Assembly (NCBI GenBank): GCA_021152595.1
Contig: JAGKVC010000016.1
Span: forward strand, 1 to 28,472
Length of the DNA stretch: 28,472 nt
Direction: 5' to 3'
Origin: Clostridia bacterium
Lineage (GTDB): Bacteria; Bacillota; Clostridia; Oscillospirales; Ruminococcaceae
The notes under the pieces are model-generated. The model was not told the origin of the DNA and made no database searches. It saw only the letters and a list, made by a program, of their open reading frames with translations. This document shows, piece by piece, positions 6,341 through 13,425 of this stretch. The first letter of the stretch is position 1. Every line of letters begins with the position of its first letter. The translations under genes were made by a program, and so were the position numbers.

Positions 6341-8341
6341 ATGGCAAAGCAAAAGGACAGTGGCCGTCTGCCGCAGGAATACGGCAACGAAAGCATAACA
6401 GTCCTCAAAGGACCGGATACAGTCCGGAAGCGTCCGTCGGTCATTTTCGGCTCGGACAGTCTGGACGGCTGCGCACATTCTGTCTTTGAGGTGATCACGA
6501 ATTCGATCGACGAAGCGCGCGCAGGCTTCGGTAAAAAGATCGTGATCACACGTTTCCTCGATCATTCGATTGAGGTCGAGGATTTCGGAAGAGGCTGTCC
6601 GGTTGACTGGAACAGCGCCGAGGAAAAATATAACTGGGAGCTCGTTTACTGCACGCTCTATGCCGGCGGTAAATATGATGCCAATGCTGATACCTATGCC
6701 TACTCGCTTGGCTTGAACGGCTTAGGTCTCTGCGCGACGCAGTTTGCCTCGGAGTATATGGATGTCACAGTTATCCGCGACGGGCAGGAGTATACGCTGC
6801 ATTTTGAAAAGGGATTCTGCATCGGCGGACTGAAAAAAGCGGAGGCATCCCGTAAACAGACCGGTACGAAAACACGCTGGAAGCCCGATCTCGAGGTCTT
6901 TACGGATATCGTCGTACCGGACGAATGGTTCCGCGATGTGCTGAAACGGCAGGCGGTTGTCAATCCGAATCTGCTGTTTGTCTACCGCAATGAGGTGACG
7001 CCGGGCAAATTCGAGACTGTCGAATTCCTCTACGAAAACGGCATCACGGATTATGTCACGGAGATCGTCGGCGAAAAGCCGCTGACACCGGTGCAGTTCT
7101 GGTCGGCAGACCGCAAGGGACGCGACCGCGCCGACCGCGACGAATACAAGGTCAAGCTCTCGGTTGCATTTGCATTTTCCAATCAGGTGCAGCGCCTTGA
7201 ATATTACCACAACTCGAGCTGGCTGGAGCACGGCGGCTCGCCGGATGATGCGGTCAAGCGTGCATTCACCGCGCAGATAGACGCCTTCCTGAAAAACAAC
7301 AGCCGCTATCAGAAGAACGAGAACAAGATCACGTTCGCAGATATTCAGGATTGTCTCGTGCTGGTATCGTCGTCGTTCTCGACGGTCGCATCCTACGCAA
7401 ACCAGACGAAAAAGGCGATCACTAACCGCTTCATCTACGAGGCAATGACCGAGTTCCTGAAGCATCAGCTTGAGGTCTATTTCACTGAAAATCCCGATGA
7501 TGCCGCACGCATCGCTGAGCAGGTGCTGATCAACAAGCGCAGCCGTGAAAATGCCGAGCGCACCCGTCTGAACATCAAGAAGAAGCTCTCCGGCAATCTG
7601 GATCTTTCTAATATGGTGCCGAAATTTGTGGACTGCCGCTCGAAGGATACCGACCGCCGTGAGCTGTATATCGTGGAGGGCGATTCCGCTCTCGGTTCCG
7701 TCAAAATGGCGCGTGATGCGGAATTTCAGGCGGTTATTCCGGTGCGCGGCAAGATTCTCAACTGTCTGAAAGCGGATTATGTCCGCATCTTCAAATCGGA
7801 GATCATTACGGATCTGCTGAAGGTTCTGGGCTGCGGCGTCGAGGTCACGACTAAGGCGAACAAGGAGCTTGCGACATTCAGCCTTGAGAATCTGCGCTGG
7901 AATAAAATCGTGATCTGTACGGATGCCGACGAGGACGGCTTCCACATCCGCACGCTGATCCTGACGATGATCTACCGTCTTGCACCGACGCTGATCCGCG
8001 AGGGCTATGTCTATATCGCGGAATCGCCGCTGTTTGAAATTACCACGAAGGAACGCACCTATTTTGCATATGACGAAAAGGAGCGCGTCAAGATTCTTTC
8101 GATGATCGAGGGGCAGAAATTCACGCTCCAGCGCTCAAAAGGTCTCGGTGAGAACGAAGCGGAGATGATGGCACTCACGACCATGAATCCCGAAACACGC
8201 CGCATTATCAAGATCACGCCCGAAGCCGCGGAAGCAACATTTGAGATGTTTGATATGCTGCTCGGCGATAACCTCGCTGCACGTAAGGACTATATCGCTG
8301 AACACGGCGGCGACTACCTTGATCTCGCAGACATTTCTTAA
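6341..8341 (+). CDS. parE: DNA topoisomerase IV subunit B (ParE-like, type IIA topoisomerase ATPase)
   Basis: This 666-residue ATPase/Toprim subunit drives strand passage together with the ParC-like subunit encoded downstream. The start at 6341 (MAKQKDS) has GGAAAGGAA 8 nt upstream and is preferred over the in-frame upstream ATG at 6293. Visible motifs: GHKL ATPase 'NSIDE' (54-58), 'DFGRG' (81-85) and a glycine-rich 'YSLGLNGLGL' lid; the transducer domain; Toprim 'EGDSA' (from E446) and 'TDADEDGFHIRT' with the metal-binding acidic cluster D528-x-D530-x-D532. The motifs depart from gyrase consensus (EGDSAL for EGDSAGG, DADEDGFH for DADVDGAH), placing it in a divergent ParE-like clade. The ParE versus GyrB naming is therefore based on these features and on pairing with the second gene. 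Confidence 0.85.
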   Translation: MAKQKDSGRLPQEYGNESITVLKGPDTVRKRPSVIFGSDSLDGCAHSVFEVITNSIDEARAGFGKKIVITRFLDHSIEVEDFGRGCPVDWNSAEEKYNWELVYCTLYAGGKYDANADTYAYSLGLNGLGLCATQFASEYMDVTVIRDGQEYTLHFEKGFCIGGLKKAEASRKQTGTKTRWKPDLEVFTDIVVPDEWFRDVLKRQAVVNPNLLFVYRNEVTPGKFETVEFLYENGITDYVTEIVGEKPLTPVQFWSADRKGRDRADRDEYKVKLSVAFAFSNQVQRLEYYHNSSWLEHGGSPDDAVKRAFTAQIDAFLKNNSRYQKNENKITFADIQDCLVLVSSSFSTVASYANQTKKAITNRFIYEAMTEFLKHQLEVYFTENPDDAARIAEQVLINKRSRENAERTRLNIKKKLSGNLDLSNMVPKFVDCRSKDTDRRELYIVEGDSALGSVKMARDAEFQAVIPVRGKILNCLKADYVRIFKSEIITDLLKVLGCGVEVTTKANKELATFSLENLRWNKIVICTDADEDGFHIRTLILTMIYRLAPTLIREGYVYIAESPLFEITTKERTYFAYDEKERVKILSMIEGQKFTLQRSKGLGENEAEMMALTTMNPETRRIIKITPEAAEATFEMFDMLLGDNLAARKDYIAEHGGDYLDLADIS

Positions 8342-8396
8342 ATTAGAAATGAGAAATGTGAAATGAGAAATTGCGGTGTCCGCTGCGCGGACGATC
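8340..8396 (+). repeat. Left terminal inverted repeat of the cassette
   Basis: It begins with AAATTAGAAATGAGAAAT (8340-8357), repeats a GAAATGAGAAATT variant, and ends with the hairpin GTCCGC (8378-8383), TGC loop, GCGGAC (8387-8392), then GATCAT. The first bases are part of the parE stop codon TAA. Confidence 0.65.
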
Positions 8397-8413
8397 ATAA
8401 TAAGGAGTTCGTG

Positions 8414-8776
8414 ATGCATGAAAATGTTGTTGCTGTGAAAAGCAAAGCGTTTGCGATCAGAATAGTTAAAATGTATCAATATCTGACGAACGAGAAGAAA
8501 GAGTTTGTGTTATCGAAGCAGGTTCTGCGAAGCGGAACCAGTATTGGTGCAAATATTGCAGAGGCGGAATGTGCAAGCAGTAAAAGAGATTTCGCTGCGA
8601 AGCTGTATATTGCTTTCAAGGAATGCTCTGAAACCAGATATTGGTTGGAATTATTATTTGAGACTGATTATCTGAATGAACCCATGTATCACTCCATGTT
8701 AAAAGACTGTAATGAGTTATACAGCATTCTGTCAAAATCCACGAAAACACTGAATAAGAATGAGGAAGAAGAATGA
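8414..8776 (+). CDS. Four-helix-bundle protein, S23/23S rRNA-intervening-sequence (IVP) family
   Basis: The protein has 120 residues from the ATG at 8414. This start is chosen because AAGGAG (8402-8407) sits 6 nt upstream; a longer frame from 8363 would begin inside the inverted repeat. Family marks are clear: 'AIRIVKMYQYLTNEKKEFVL', then 'SKQVLRSGTSIGANIAEA', 'KRDFAAKLYIAFKECSETRYWL' (split here as KRDFAAKLYIA + FKECSETRYWL) and a final helix. These match the S23/IVP four-helix-bundle family (TIGR02436 type), small proteins first seen inside 23S rRNA intervening sequences. The molecular function is unknown. DNA is more AT-rich than the flanking topoisomerase genes. Codons such as ATA, TTA and AGA, rare in neighbours, occur here, in line with foreign origin. 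Confidence 0.85.
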   Translation: MHENVVAVKSKAFAIRIVKMYQYLTNEKKEFVLSKQVLRSGTSIGANIAEAECASSKRDFAAKLYIAFKECSETRYWLELLFETDYLNEPMYHSMLKDCNELYSILSKSTKTLNKNEEEE

Positions 8777-8784
8777 TTTTCAGA

Positions 8785-8843
8785 TCATCCGCCGCAGGCG
8801 GATACCATAATTCCTAATTTCTCATTTCTAATTTCTCATTTCG
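8785..8843 (-). repeat. Right terminal inverted repeat of the cassette
   Basis: Read on the minus strand this contains AAATTAGAAATGAGAAAT, identical to the left end, preceded by another GAAATGAG copy and followed by TAGGAATTATGGTATCCGCC. The hairpin ATCCGCC (8787-8793), GCA loop, GGCGGAT (8797-8803) corresponds to the left-end hairpin. The stem sequences differ by compensating changes, so the fold appears conserved. Confidence 0.65.
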
Positions 8844-8861
8844 GATCGGAAAGGATGAAAG

Positions 8862-11099
8862 ATGGCACGTAAGAAACGGGAAGCCGCACCGAAAGCGGCA
8901 AATCCCTCAAACGCATATATTGAAGGCGCAGGACTGATGGTTGAGGAGCGCATCACAGAGACGCTCCGCAAGAACTTCATGCCCTACGCCATGAGCGCGA
9001 TTGTATCGCGCGCGCTGCCGGAGATCGACGGTTTCAAACCGTCGCACCGCAAGCTGCTTTATACGATGTATAAAATGGGACTGCTGACCGGCGCAAGAAC
9101 GAAATCCGCAAACGTCGTCGGACAGACCATGCGTCTGAATCCGCACGGCGACGCTGCAATCTATGAGACGATGGTGCGTCTGGCACGCGGCAATGAGTCG
9201 CTGCTGCACCCCTATGTGGACAGCAAGGGTAACTTCGGAAAGGTGTATTCGCGCGATATGGCGTATGCTGCGCCGCGTTATACCGAGGTCAAGCTCGAGC
9301 CGATCGCATCGGAGCTGTTTGCCGATATCGACAAGGAAACCGTCGATTTTATGCCGAACTACGACAACACCATGCAGGAGCCGACGCTGCTTCCGGCGAG
9401 CTTCCCCTCGGTGCTGGTCAATGCGAATGTCGGCATCGCGGTCTCGATGGCGAGCAATGTCTGCCCGTTCAATCTCGCAGAGGTCTGTGAGACGACCATC
9501 GCGCTGCTGAAAGATCCCGGTCATGATGTCCTCTCGACGCTCAAAGGTCCGGATTTCCCGACCGGTGCATTCATGATCTACGATGAGGAGGAACTCCGTA
9601 AGATCTATGACACCGGCAGAGGCAGTATCAAGCTGCGCTCAAAGTGGAATTATGATAAATCCGCAAACTGCATTGAGGTCACGCAGATCCCGTATTCAAC
9701 GACGCTCGAAGCAATCATGGAAAAGATCGTCGAGCTGGTCAAGGCGGGCAAGATCCGTGAAATTTCGTATCTGCGCGATGAAACGGATATCAACGGCTTA
9801 AAGCTGACGCTGGACCTGAAGCGCGGCACCGATCCGGATAAGCTGATGCAGAAGCTCTACCGCATGACGCCCTTGCAGGATGCCGTTTCGTGCAATTTCA
9901 ATATTCTGATTGCAGGCATGCCGAAGGTCATGGGCGTGCGCGAGATTCTTGAGGAGTGGATCGCATTCCGGACAGAGTGCATCCGCCGCAGAGTGTATTT
10001 CGATCTGCATAAGAAGCAGGACAAGCTGCATCTGCTCGAAGGTCTCGAGAAGATTCTGCTCGATATCGACAAGGCGATTAAGATTGTCCGCGAGACCGAG
10101 GAGGAATCCGAGGTTGTCTCGAACCTCATGATCGGCTTCGGCATTGATGAGATTCAGGCGGAATATGTCGCGGAAATCAAACTGCGCCATCTCAACCGCG
10201 AATATATCTTAAAGCGTACCGAGGAGATCGAACAGCTCCGCAAGGATATCGCGGAAATGGAGGACATTCTCAAGGATGTCAAAAAGATCCGCAAAATCAT
10301 GATCGAGGAGCTGAAAAAGGTCGCGCAGAAGTACGGTCAGCCGCGCAAGACGCTCTTCTATGATCTCGCGGACGAACCGGAGGCGGAAACCGAGGACGAT
10401 ACGCCCGATTATCCAGTGCATCTGTTCCTCTCTGCAGAAGGATACTTCAAGAAGATCACGCCGCAGAGCCTGCGCATGAGCAGCGACCAGAAGCTCAAAG
10501 AGGGCGATGTCATGACGCAGCAGAAGAATGCGACAAACCGCACCGAGCTGCTGTTCTTCACCGATCAGGCACAGGTTTACAAGACGCGCGCTGCTGCATT
10601 TGACGATACCAAGGCAAGCGTGCTCGGCGACTTCGTACCGGTCAAGCTCGGCTTTGACGACGGGGAGCGCGTGAAGTATATGGTCGCAACGGAGGATTAC
10701 AGCGGATTCCTGCTGTTCTGCTTTGCAAACGGCAAGATTGCAAAGGTGCCGCTCAGTGCCTACGCGACCAAGACAAACCGCAAAAAGCTCGCAAATGCGT
10801 ATTCCGCGAAGAATCCGCTTGTCGAGATTATCTTCATCACGGAGGACTGCGATATCCTGCTGCGCTCGACCAATAACCGCGCGGTGATCTTCAATACGGC
10901 AATGCTTCTGCCGAAAACTACACGCGATTCGATCGGCGTACAGGTTATGACGCTGAAAGCAAAATCCTCTGCGCTGGATTCTGCATCGGTACTGACATCG
11001 GAGCAGCTTGAGAACCTGAAAAAATATGTTGTCAAGAATATTCCGGCATCCGGCGGCATGGCAAAGGACCTCGAAATCAACGGGCAGATGACGCTTTGA
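8862..11099 (+). CDS. parC: DNA topoisomerase IV subunit A (ParC-like, DNA cleavage subunit)
   Basis: This 745-residue subunit forms the transient DNA double-strand break. The winged-helix domain carries the catalytic tyrosine in 'AAPRYTE' (Arg139-Tyr140), preceded by the quinolone-region motif 'NPHGDAAIYETMVRLA' (93-108). A tower domain, a coiled-coil ('LKRTEEIEQLRKDIAEMEDI', about 445-465) and a C-terminal beta-pinwheel follow, ending without the GyrA-box, which favours ParC over GyrA. In the quinolone pocket the residue equivalent to E. coli GyrA Ser83 is Ala98 and that for Asp87 is Glu102. GGAAAGGATG lies before the ATG. It was probably once directly behind parE; the cassette at 8340-8843 now separates them. 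Confidence 0.88.
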   Translation: MARKKREAAPKAANPSNAYIEGAGLMVEERITETLRKNFMPYAMSAIVSRALPEIDGFKPSHRKLLYTMYKMGLLTGARTKSANVVGQTMRLNPHGDAAIYETMVRLARGNESLLHPYVDSKGNFGKVYSRDMAYAAPRYTEVKLEPIASELFADIDKETVDFMPNYDNTMQEPTLLPASFPSVLVNANVGIAVSMASNVCPFNLAEVCETTIALLKDPGHDVLSTLKGPDFPTGAFMIYDEEELRKIYDTGRGSIKLRSKWNYDKSANCIEVTQIPYSTTLEAIMEKIVELVKAGKIREISYLRDETDINGLKLTLDLKRGTDPDKLMQKLYRMTPLQDAVSCNFNILIAGMPKVMGVREILEEWIAFRTECIRRRVYFDLHKKQDKLHLLEGLEKILLDIDKAIKIVRETEEESEVVSNLMIGFGIDEIQAEYVAEIKLRHLNREYILKRTEEIEQLRKDIAEMEDILKDVKKIRKIMIEELKKVAQKYGQPRKTLFYDLADEPEAETEDDTPDYPVHLFLSAEGYFKKITPQSLRMSSDQKLKEGDVMTQQKNATNRTELLFFTDQAQVYKTRAAAFDDTKASVLGDFVPVKLGFDDGERVKYMVATEDYSGFLLFCFANGKIAKVPLSAYATKTNRKKLANAYSAKNPLVEIIFITEDCDILLRSTNNRAVIFNTAMLLPKTTRDSIGVQVMTLKAKSSALDSASVLTSEQLENLKKYVVKNIPASGGMAKDLEINGQMTL

Positions 11100-11132
11100 G
11101 CCCGATCCGCATTCAGAACCAAAGGAGCTGTT

Positions 11133-11603
11133 ATGATTCGCAGAGCGGAAGCACGCGACATTCCCGACATCCTGAACCTGCTTGTGCAGGTGGATATGGT
11201 ACACCACAACGGCAGACCGGATCTGTTCAAAGGTCCGGCGACAAAATACAATGCAGAGGAGCTTGCTGCAATCCTGAATGACGACCGCACACCGGTCTTT
11301 GTCCTGACGGATGATGCGGATGCACATGTGCTGGGACACGCATTCTGCATCATGCAGCAGCATGTGAATGACCATGTCCTGACGGATATCAAGACGCTGT
11401 ATATCGACGATATCTGCGTGGATGAACGTGCGCGCCGTCAGCATGTCGGACGGCGGCTCTATGATGCCGTGATCCGCTTTGCGCGCGAATCCGGCTGCTA
11501 CAATGTGACGCTGAATGTCTGGGCATGCAATCCGGATGCACAGGCATTCTACGAGAGCTGCGGTATGAAGCCGCAGAAAACCGGTATGGAAACGATCCTG
11601 TAA
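11133..11603 (+). CDS. GNAT family N-acetyltransferase
   Basis: This 156-residue protein belongs to the acetyl-CoA-dependent GNAT superfamily. It begins 'MIRRAEARDIPDILNLL', the usual N-terminal strand and helix. The acetyl-CoA pyrophosphate loop is visible as 'DICVDERARRQHVGRRLYDA' (about 92-111; RRQHVG matches Q/R-x-x-G-x-G/A with the last position altered). 'NVWACNPDAQAFYESCGM' (128-145) is the typical motif B. It follows parC by 33 nt with AAAGGAG before ATG and probably shares its transcript. The acceptor (antibiotic, protein or metabolite) cannot be told from sequence. Confidence 0.85.
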   Translation: MIRRAEARDIPDILNLLVQVDMVHHNGRPDLFKGPATKYNAEELAAILNDDRTPVFVLTDDADAHVLGHAFCIMQQHVNDHVLTDIKTLYIDDICVDERARRQHVGRRLYDAVIRFARESGCYNVTLNVWACNPDAQAFYESCGMKPQKTGMETIL

Positions 11604-11616
11604 AGGGGGAATCATC

Positions 11617-11973
11617 ATGGCTGATTACAGCAAATATCAGGGCAAACACGCTGACTGGACAGGTGCATTTCCGGCAGCACCGCGCTATTTTGTCGATCCG
11701 GAGGGCGTGCCGTTCGGCGTGCTTGCGATGAATGAAGGCATTGCAACGATCATGCCGAAGCTGCCGCAGAAGCGCTATCATCCGGACGGACAGGATATCG
11801 CAAACTGGCGCATTCTGCTTTACAGCCGCACAAAGGGCGATGTCATCGGCGATACGGATTTCTATGATGCGATGCGCCGTCTTGCGATGGGCGGCTATAT
11901 CCTCGATGACAACGGCGAAAATGTCCTCATCAAGGCGCTGACGCTGACTGAGCTGGATGCTCTGATGCGGTAA
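11617..11973 (+). CDS. Hypothetical protein, 118 aa
   Basis: I do not recognise this family. The protein is small, soluble and of mixed composition, with no signal peptide or membrane segment. Features: an aromatic N-terminal third ('YSKYQGKHADWTGAFPAAPR', 'YFVDPEGVPFGVLAMNEG') and a helical C-terminus ('FYDAMRRLAMGGYI', 'LTLTELDALM'). AAAGGGGG precedes the ATG, and the gene starts 13 nt after the GNAT stop, so the two are almost certainly co-translated. It ends 22 nt before a strong terminator. A role linked to the acetyltransferase is possible but unproven. Confidence 0.65.
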   Translation: MADYSKYQGKHADWTGAFPAAPRYFVDPEGVPFGVLAMNEGIATIMPKLPQKRYHPDGQDIANWRILLYSRTKGDVIGDTDFYDAMRRLAMGGYILDDNGENVLIKALTLTELDALMR

Positions 11974-11995
11974 GCAATCGAATAGAAACAGAAGA

Positions 11996-12038
11996 AACCG
12001 CTCCGGTTATGCTGTGATGCTGACCGGAGCGGTTTTTT
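11996..12038 (+). terminator. Intrinsic terminator of the parE-parC-GNAT transcript
   Basis: AACCGCTCCGGT (11996-12007) pairs perfectly with ACCGGAGCGGTT (12023-12034), followed by a run of six T residues (12033-12038). It has the same CCGCTCCGG core as the terminator at 1916-1950. Confidence 0.9.
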
Positions 12039-12048
12039 ACAGAGAAAC

Positions 12049-12085
12049 AAAAAACCACCGCATGCCTGACTCATCGCGGTGGTTT
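12049..12085 (-). terminator. Intrinsic terminator of the AraC-family gene
   Basis: AAACCACCGC (12052-12061) pairs with GCGGTGGTTT (12076-12085). On the minus strand the stem is followed by a T-run (A-run at 12049-12054 on the plus strand). It lies downstream of the minus-strand regulator gene, back to back with the plus-strand terminator. Confidence 0.75.
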
Positions 12086-12312
12086 GGGGAAAGGTGAAGT
12101 TGTTTTTTGTTGTAAAAACAGGGGAGATGATATGTTTTCGGTGCAAAAATCAGCCGCGCAATTTATGCGGAGAAAAATGCACATACCGCAAGATTTAGCC
12201 GAAAATCATACCGTTTTGCCAAATATTGCGGCGCAATTTTTGCACGGTACGCATTTTGCGCGGATTGTACAAAAATTATGAGAGCCAATCTATCAAACCG
12301 TCAAAAACAGGT
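12086..12312. other. AT-rich non-coding stretch with repeated CGCAATTT / AAAAATCAG words
   Basis: No convincing gene is seen. A 49-residue frame from the ATG at 12132 has GGGGAG nearby, but it reads through the repeats and matches nothing I know. The stretch holds GTGCAAAAATCAG (12141-12153) followed by CGCAATTT (12157-12164), then CGCAATTTTTG (12232-12242). The same words, in the same order and orientation, occur upstream of the sugar operon (13334-13368). They may be accessory regulator sites, or an untranslated tail of the regulator transcript. Confidence 0.45.
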
Positions 12313-13194
12313 TTATTCCGAGATCGGCAGCTCACCGGTCGAGCAGTAGAATCTCTGGTAGCTCGAGGGCGTGCAGTGCTTGAATTCCTTGAAAATCCGG
12401 TTGAATGTGGAGAGGCTTGAGAAGCCTGCGCGCATCGCAACCTCTGTAATCGGAATTGACGGATCGAGCAGCAGCATTTCCGCGGCGCGCGTCCGGCGCA
12501 TATTGATGTACTGGATGTAGGACATCGAATTGTACTGCTTGAAGATGCGCGAGAAGTGGAATTTGCTGTAGCCTGCGATATCCGCGAGCTTATCGAGCGA
12601 AATGTCATACATATAATTCTGGTCGATGTACTTCATTACGAGCTTGAATTTTTCGCTGTATTGCAGGATCTTTTCCTTTGCGCAGGCGAGCGACTGACGG
12701 CTCATTTCGATCTGATGCTCGCGCACCGCGACCAGAAGATTGATCAGATTGAGATAGATACGGACATCGGAAATCTCCGTATTTGCGTAATATTCGGAGT
12801 AAATATCAAGGATCTGCTTCTTGGCGAGCAGATAGAGATCACGGTCGGTCTCCGGCGTGATGAGCAGCGGCGACTGAAATACCGGCAGGATCGCCTCGAG
12901 TGCCGAAACGCTGCTGATCACGCTGTTATCGCACTGGAAGATGATGCGTCTGCCTTCCTGCGGCGGCAGCGTATGCAGTTCACCGGGCGGAATAATGACG
13001 ATATCCCGCTCCTGCAAAACGAATTCCGTATCGCCGGTTTTGACCGTGAACGGGTTATCGATCGGCATGATGATCTCGACCGCGTTATGCCAGTGCATCG
13101 GGTAAAACTCGGTTTCATTGTTGTCATAAAGCATGACAAACCTTTTGTTTTCGTATTCTACGGTTTCATAATCACCGGAAAGATTTTTAATCAT
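12313..13194 (-). CDS. AraC/XylS-family transcriptional regulator with cupin sensor domain
   Basis: This 293-residue protein has an N-terminal sugar-sensing cupin domain (about 25-85; 'HWHNAVEIIMP' at 34-44, 'IVIIPPGELHTLPP' at 65-78) and a C-terminal DNA-binding domain with two helix-turn-helix motifs (about 197-218 'ISLDKLADIAGYSKFHFSRI' region; 249-270 'ITEVAMRAGFSSLSTFNRIF'). 'MSYIQYINMRRTRAAEMLL' between them is the family's linker helix. AAAGGAGA precedes the ATG. It is transcribed away from the xylo-oligosaccharide operon, so by position it is its likely activator, responding to xylose, xylobiose or a similar sugar. The ligand is inferred, not seen. Confidence 0.9.
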   Translation of the reverse strand: MIKNLSGDYETVEYENKRFVMLYDNNETEFYPMHWHNAVEIIMPIDNPFTVKTGDTEFVLQERDIVIIPPGELHTLPPQEGRRIIFQCDNSVISSVSALEAILPVFQSPLLITPETDRDLYLLAKKQILDIYSEYYANTEISDVRIYLNLINLLVAVREHQIEMSRQSLACAKEKILQYSEKFKLVMKYIDQNYMYDISLDKLADIAGYSKFHFSRIFKQYNSMSYIQYINMRRTRAAEMLLLDPSIPITEVAMRAGFSSLSTFNRIFKEFKHCTPSSYQRFYCSTGELPISE

Positions 13195-13280
13195 ATCGGC
13201 TCTCCTTTCCCGGCAGTATCGTGCTGCATCATGCAGAATTTGCGGTTTATTACGGCTGATGAAGATTTCAGCTCCTTTAT

Positions 13281-13309
13281 ATTATAGCGCAAAGTCACAA
13301 TTTTGTAAA
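13281..13309 (-). promoter_or_regulatory. Promoter of the AraC-family regulator gene
   Basis: On the minus strand, TTTACA (13304-13309), 17-bp spacer, TATAAT (13281-13286). The spacer contains one arm (13294-13300) of the GTCACAA inverted repeat, so a protein bound there could block this promoter (autoregulation). Confidence 0.75.
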
Positions 13310-13368
13310 GAAGTTTCCGCGAATTTGTGACGAGTGCGCAAAAATCAGGAAGAATACCGCAATTTTTG
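13294..13368. promoter_or_regulatory. Candidate operator region between the regulator and the sugar operon
   Basis: GTCACAA (13294-13300) and TTGTGAC (13325-13331) are perfect inverted 7-mers 24 bp apart. Next to them lie GTGCGCAAAAATCAG (13334-13348) and CGCAATTTTTG (13358-13368), the latter just upstream of the sugar-operon promoter; within these, CAAAAAT and ATTTTTG are inverted. AraC-family proteins commonly bind paired sites like this in divergent promoters. Binding by the adjacent regulator is inferred. Confidence 0.5.
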
Positions 13369-13393
13369 ATTAGCCTATTTCAGGCACATGGGC

Positions 13394-13399
13394 TATAAT
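13394..13399 (+). promoter_or_regulatory. -10 element of the xylo-oligosaccharide operon, lacking a good -35
   Basis: A perfect TATAAT lies at 13394-13399. The -35 position 17 bp upstream reads TAGCCT, far from TTGACA. A strong -10 with a poor -35 is what an activator-dependent promoter looks like, in keeping with the AraC-family gene next door. Confidence 0.6.
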
Positions 13400-13425
13400 A
13401 CAGATAAGGCGGAAAGGAGCAATAT

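Larger units (their letters stand above)
8340..8843. mobile_element. Small cassette with hairpin-bearing terminal inverted repeats carrying a four-helix-bundle gene
   Basis: The stretch between parE and parC is bounded by imperfect inverted repeats of about 50-60 bp. The left end starts within the parE stop codon, and the right end stops about 5 nt before the parC ribosome binding site. Both ends share the 18-mer AAATTAGAAATGAGAAAT, then GGTRTCCGC, a small GC-rich hairpin and GATC. The interior encodes one protein and is visibly more AT-rich, with more AAA/ATA/TTA codons, than parE or parC. ParE and ParC genes normally adjoin, so this looks like an insertion. No transposase is present, so it would be a non-autonomous element moved in trans. 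Confidence 0.6.

Noticed and set aside
8340..8843. Diversity-generating retroelement, because its Avd accessory protein is also a four-helix bundle
   Set aside because: There is no reverse transcriptase, template repeat or variable repeat in the window.
12132..12281. A 49-residue small gene with GGGGAG upstream
   Set aside because: It reads through the repeated CGCAATTT words, has no known similarity, and the apparent internal protein repeat is explained by the DNA repeats. I left it as a note in the non-coding entry.
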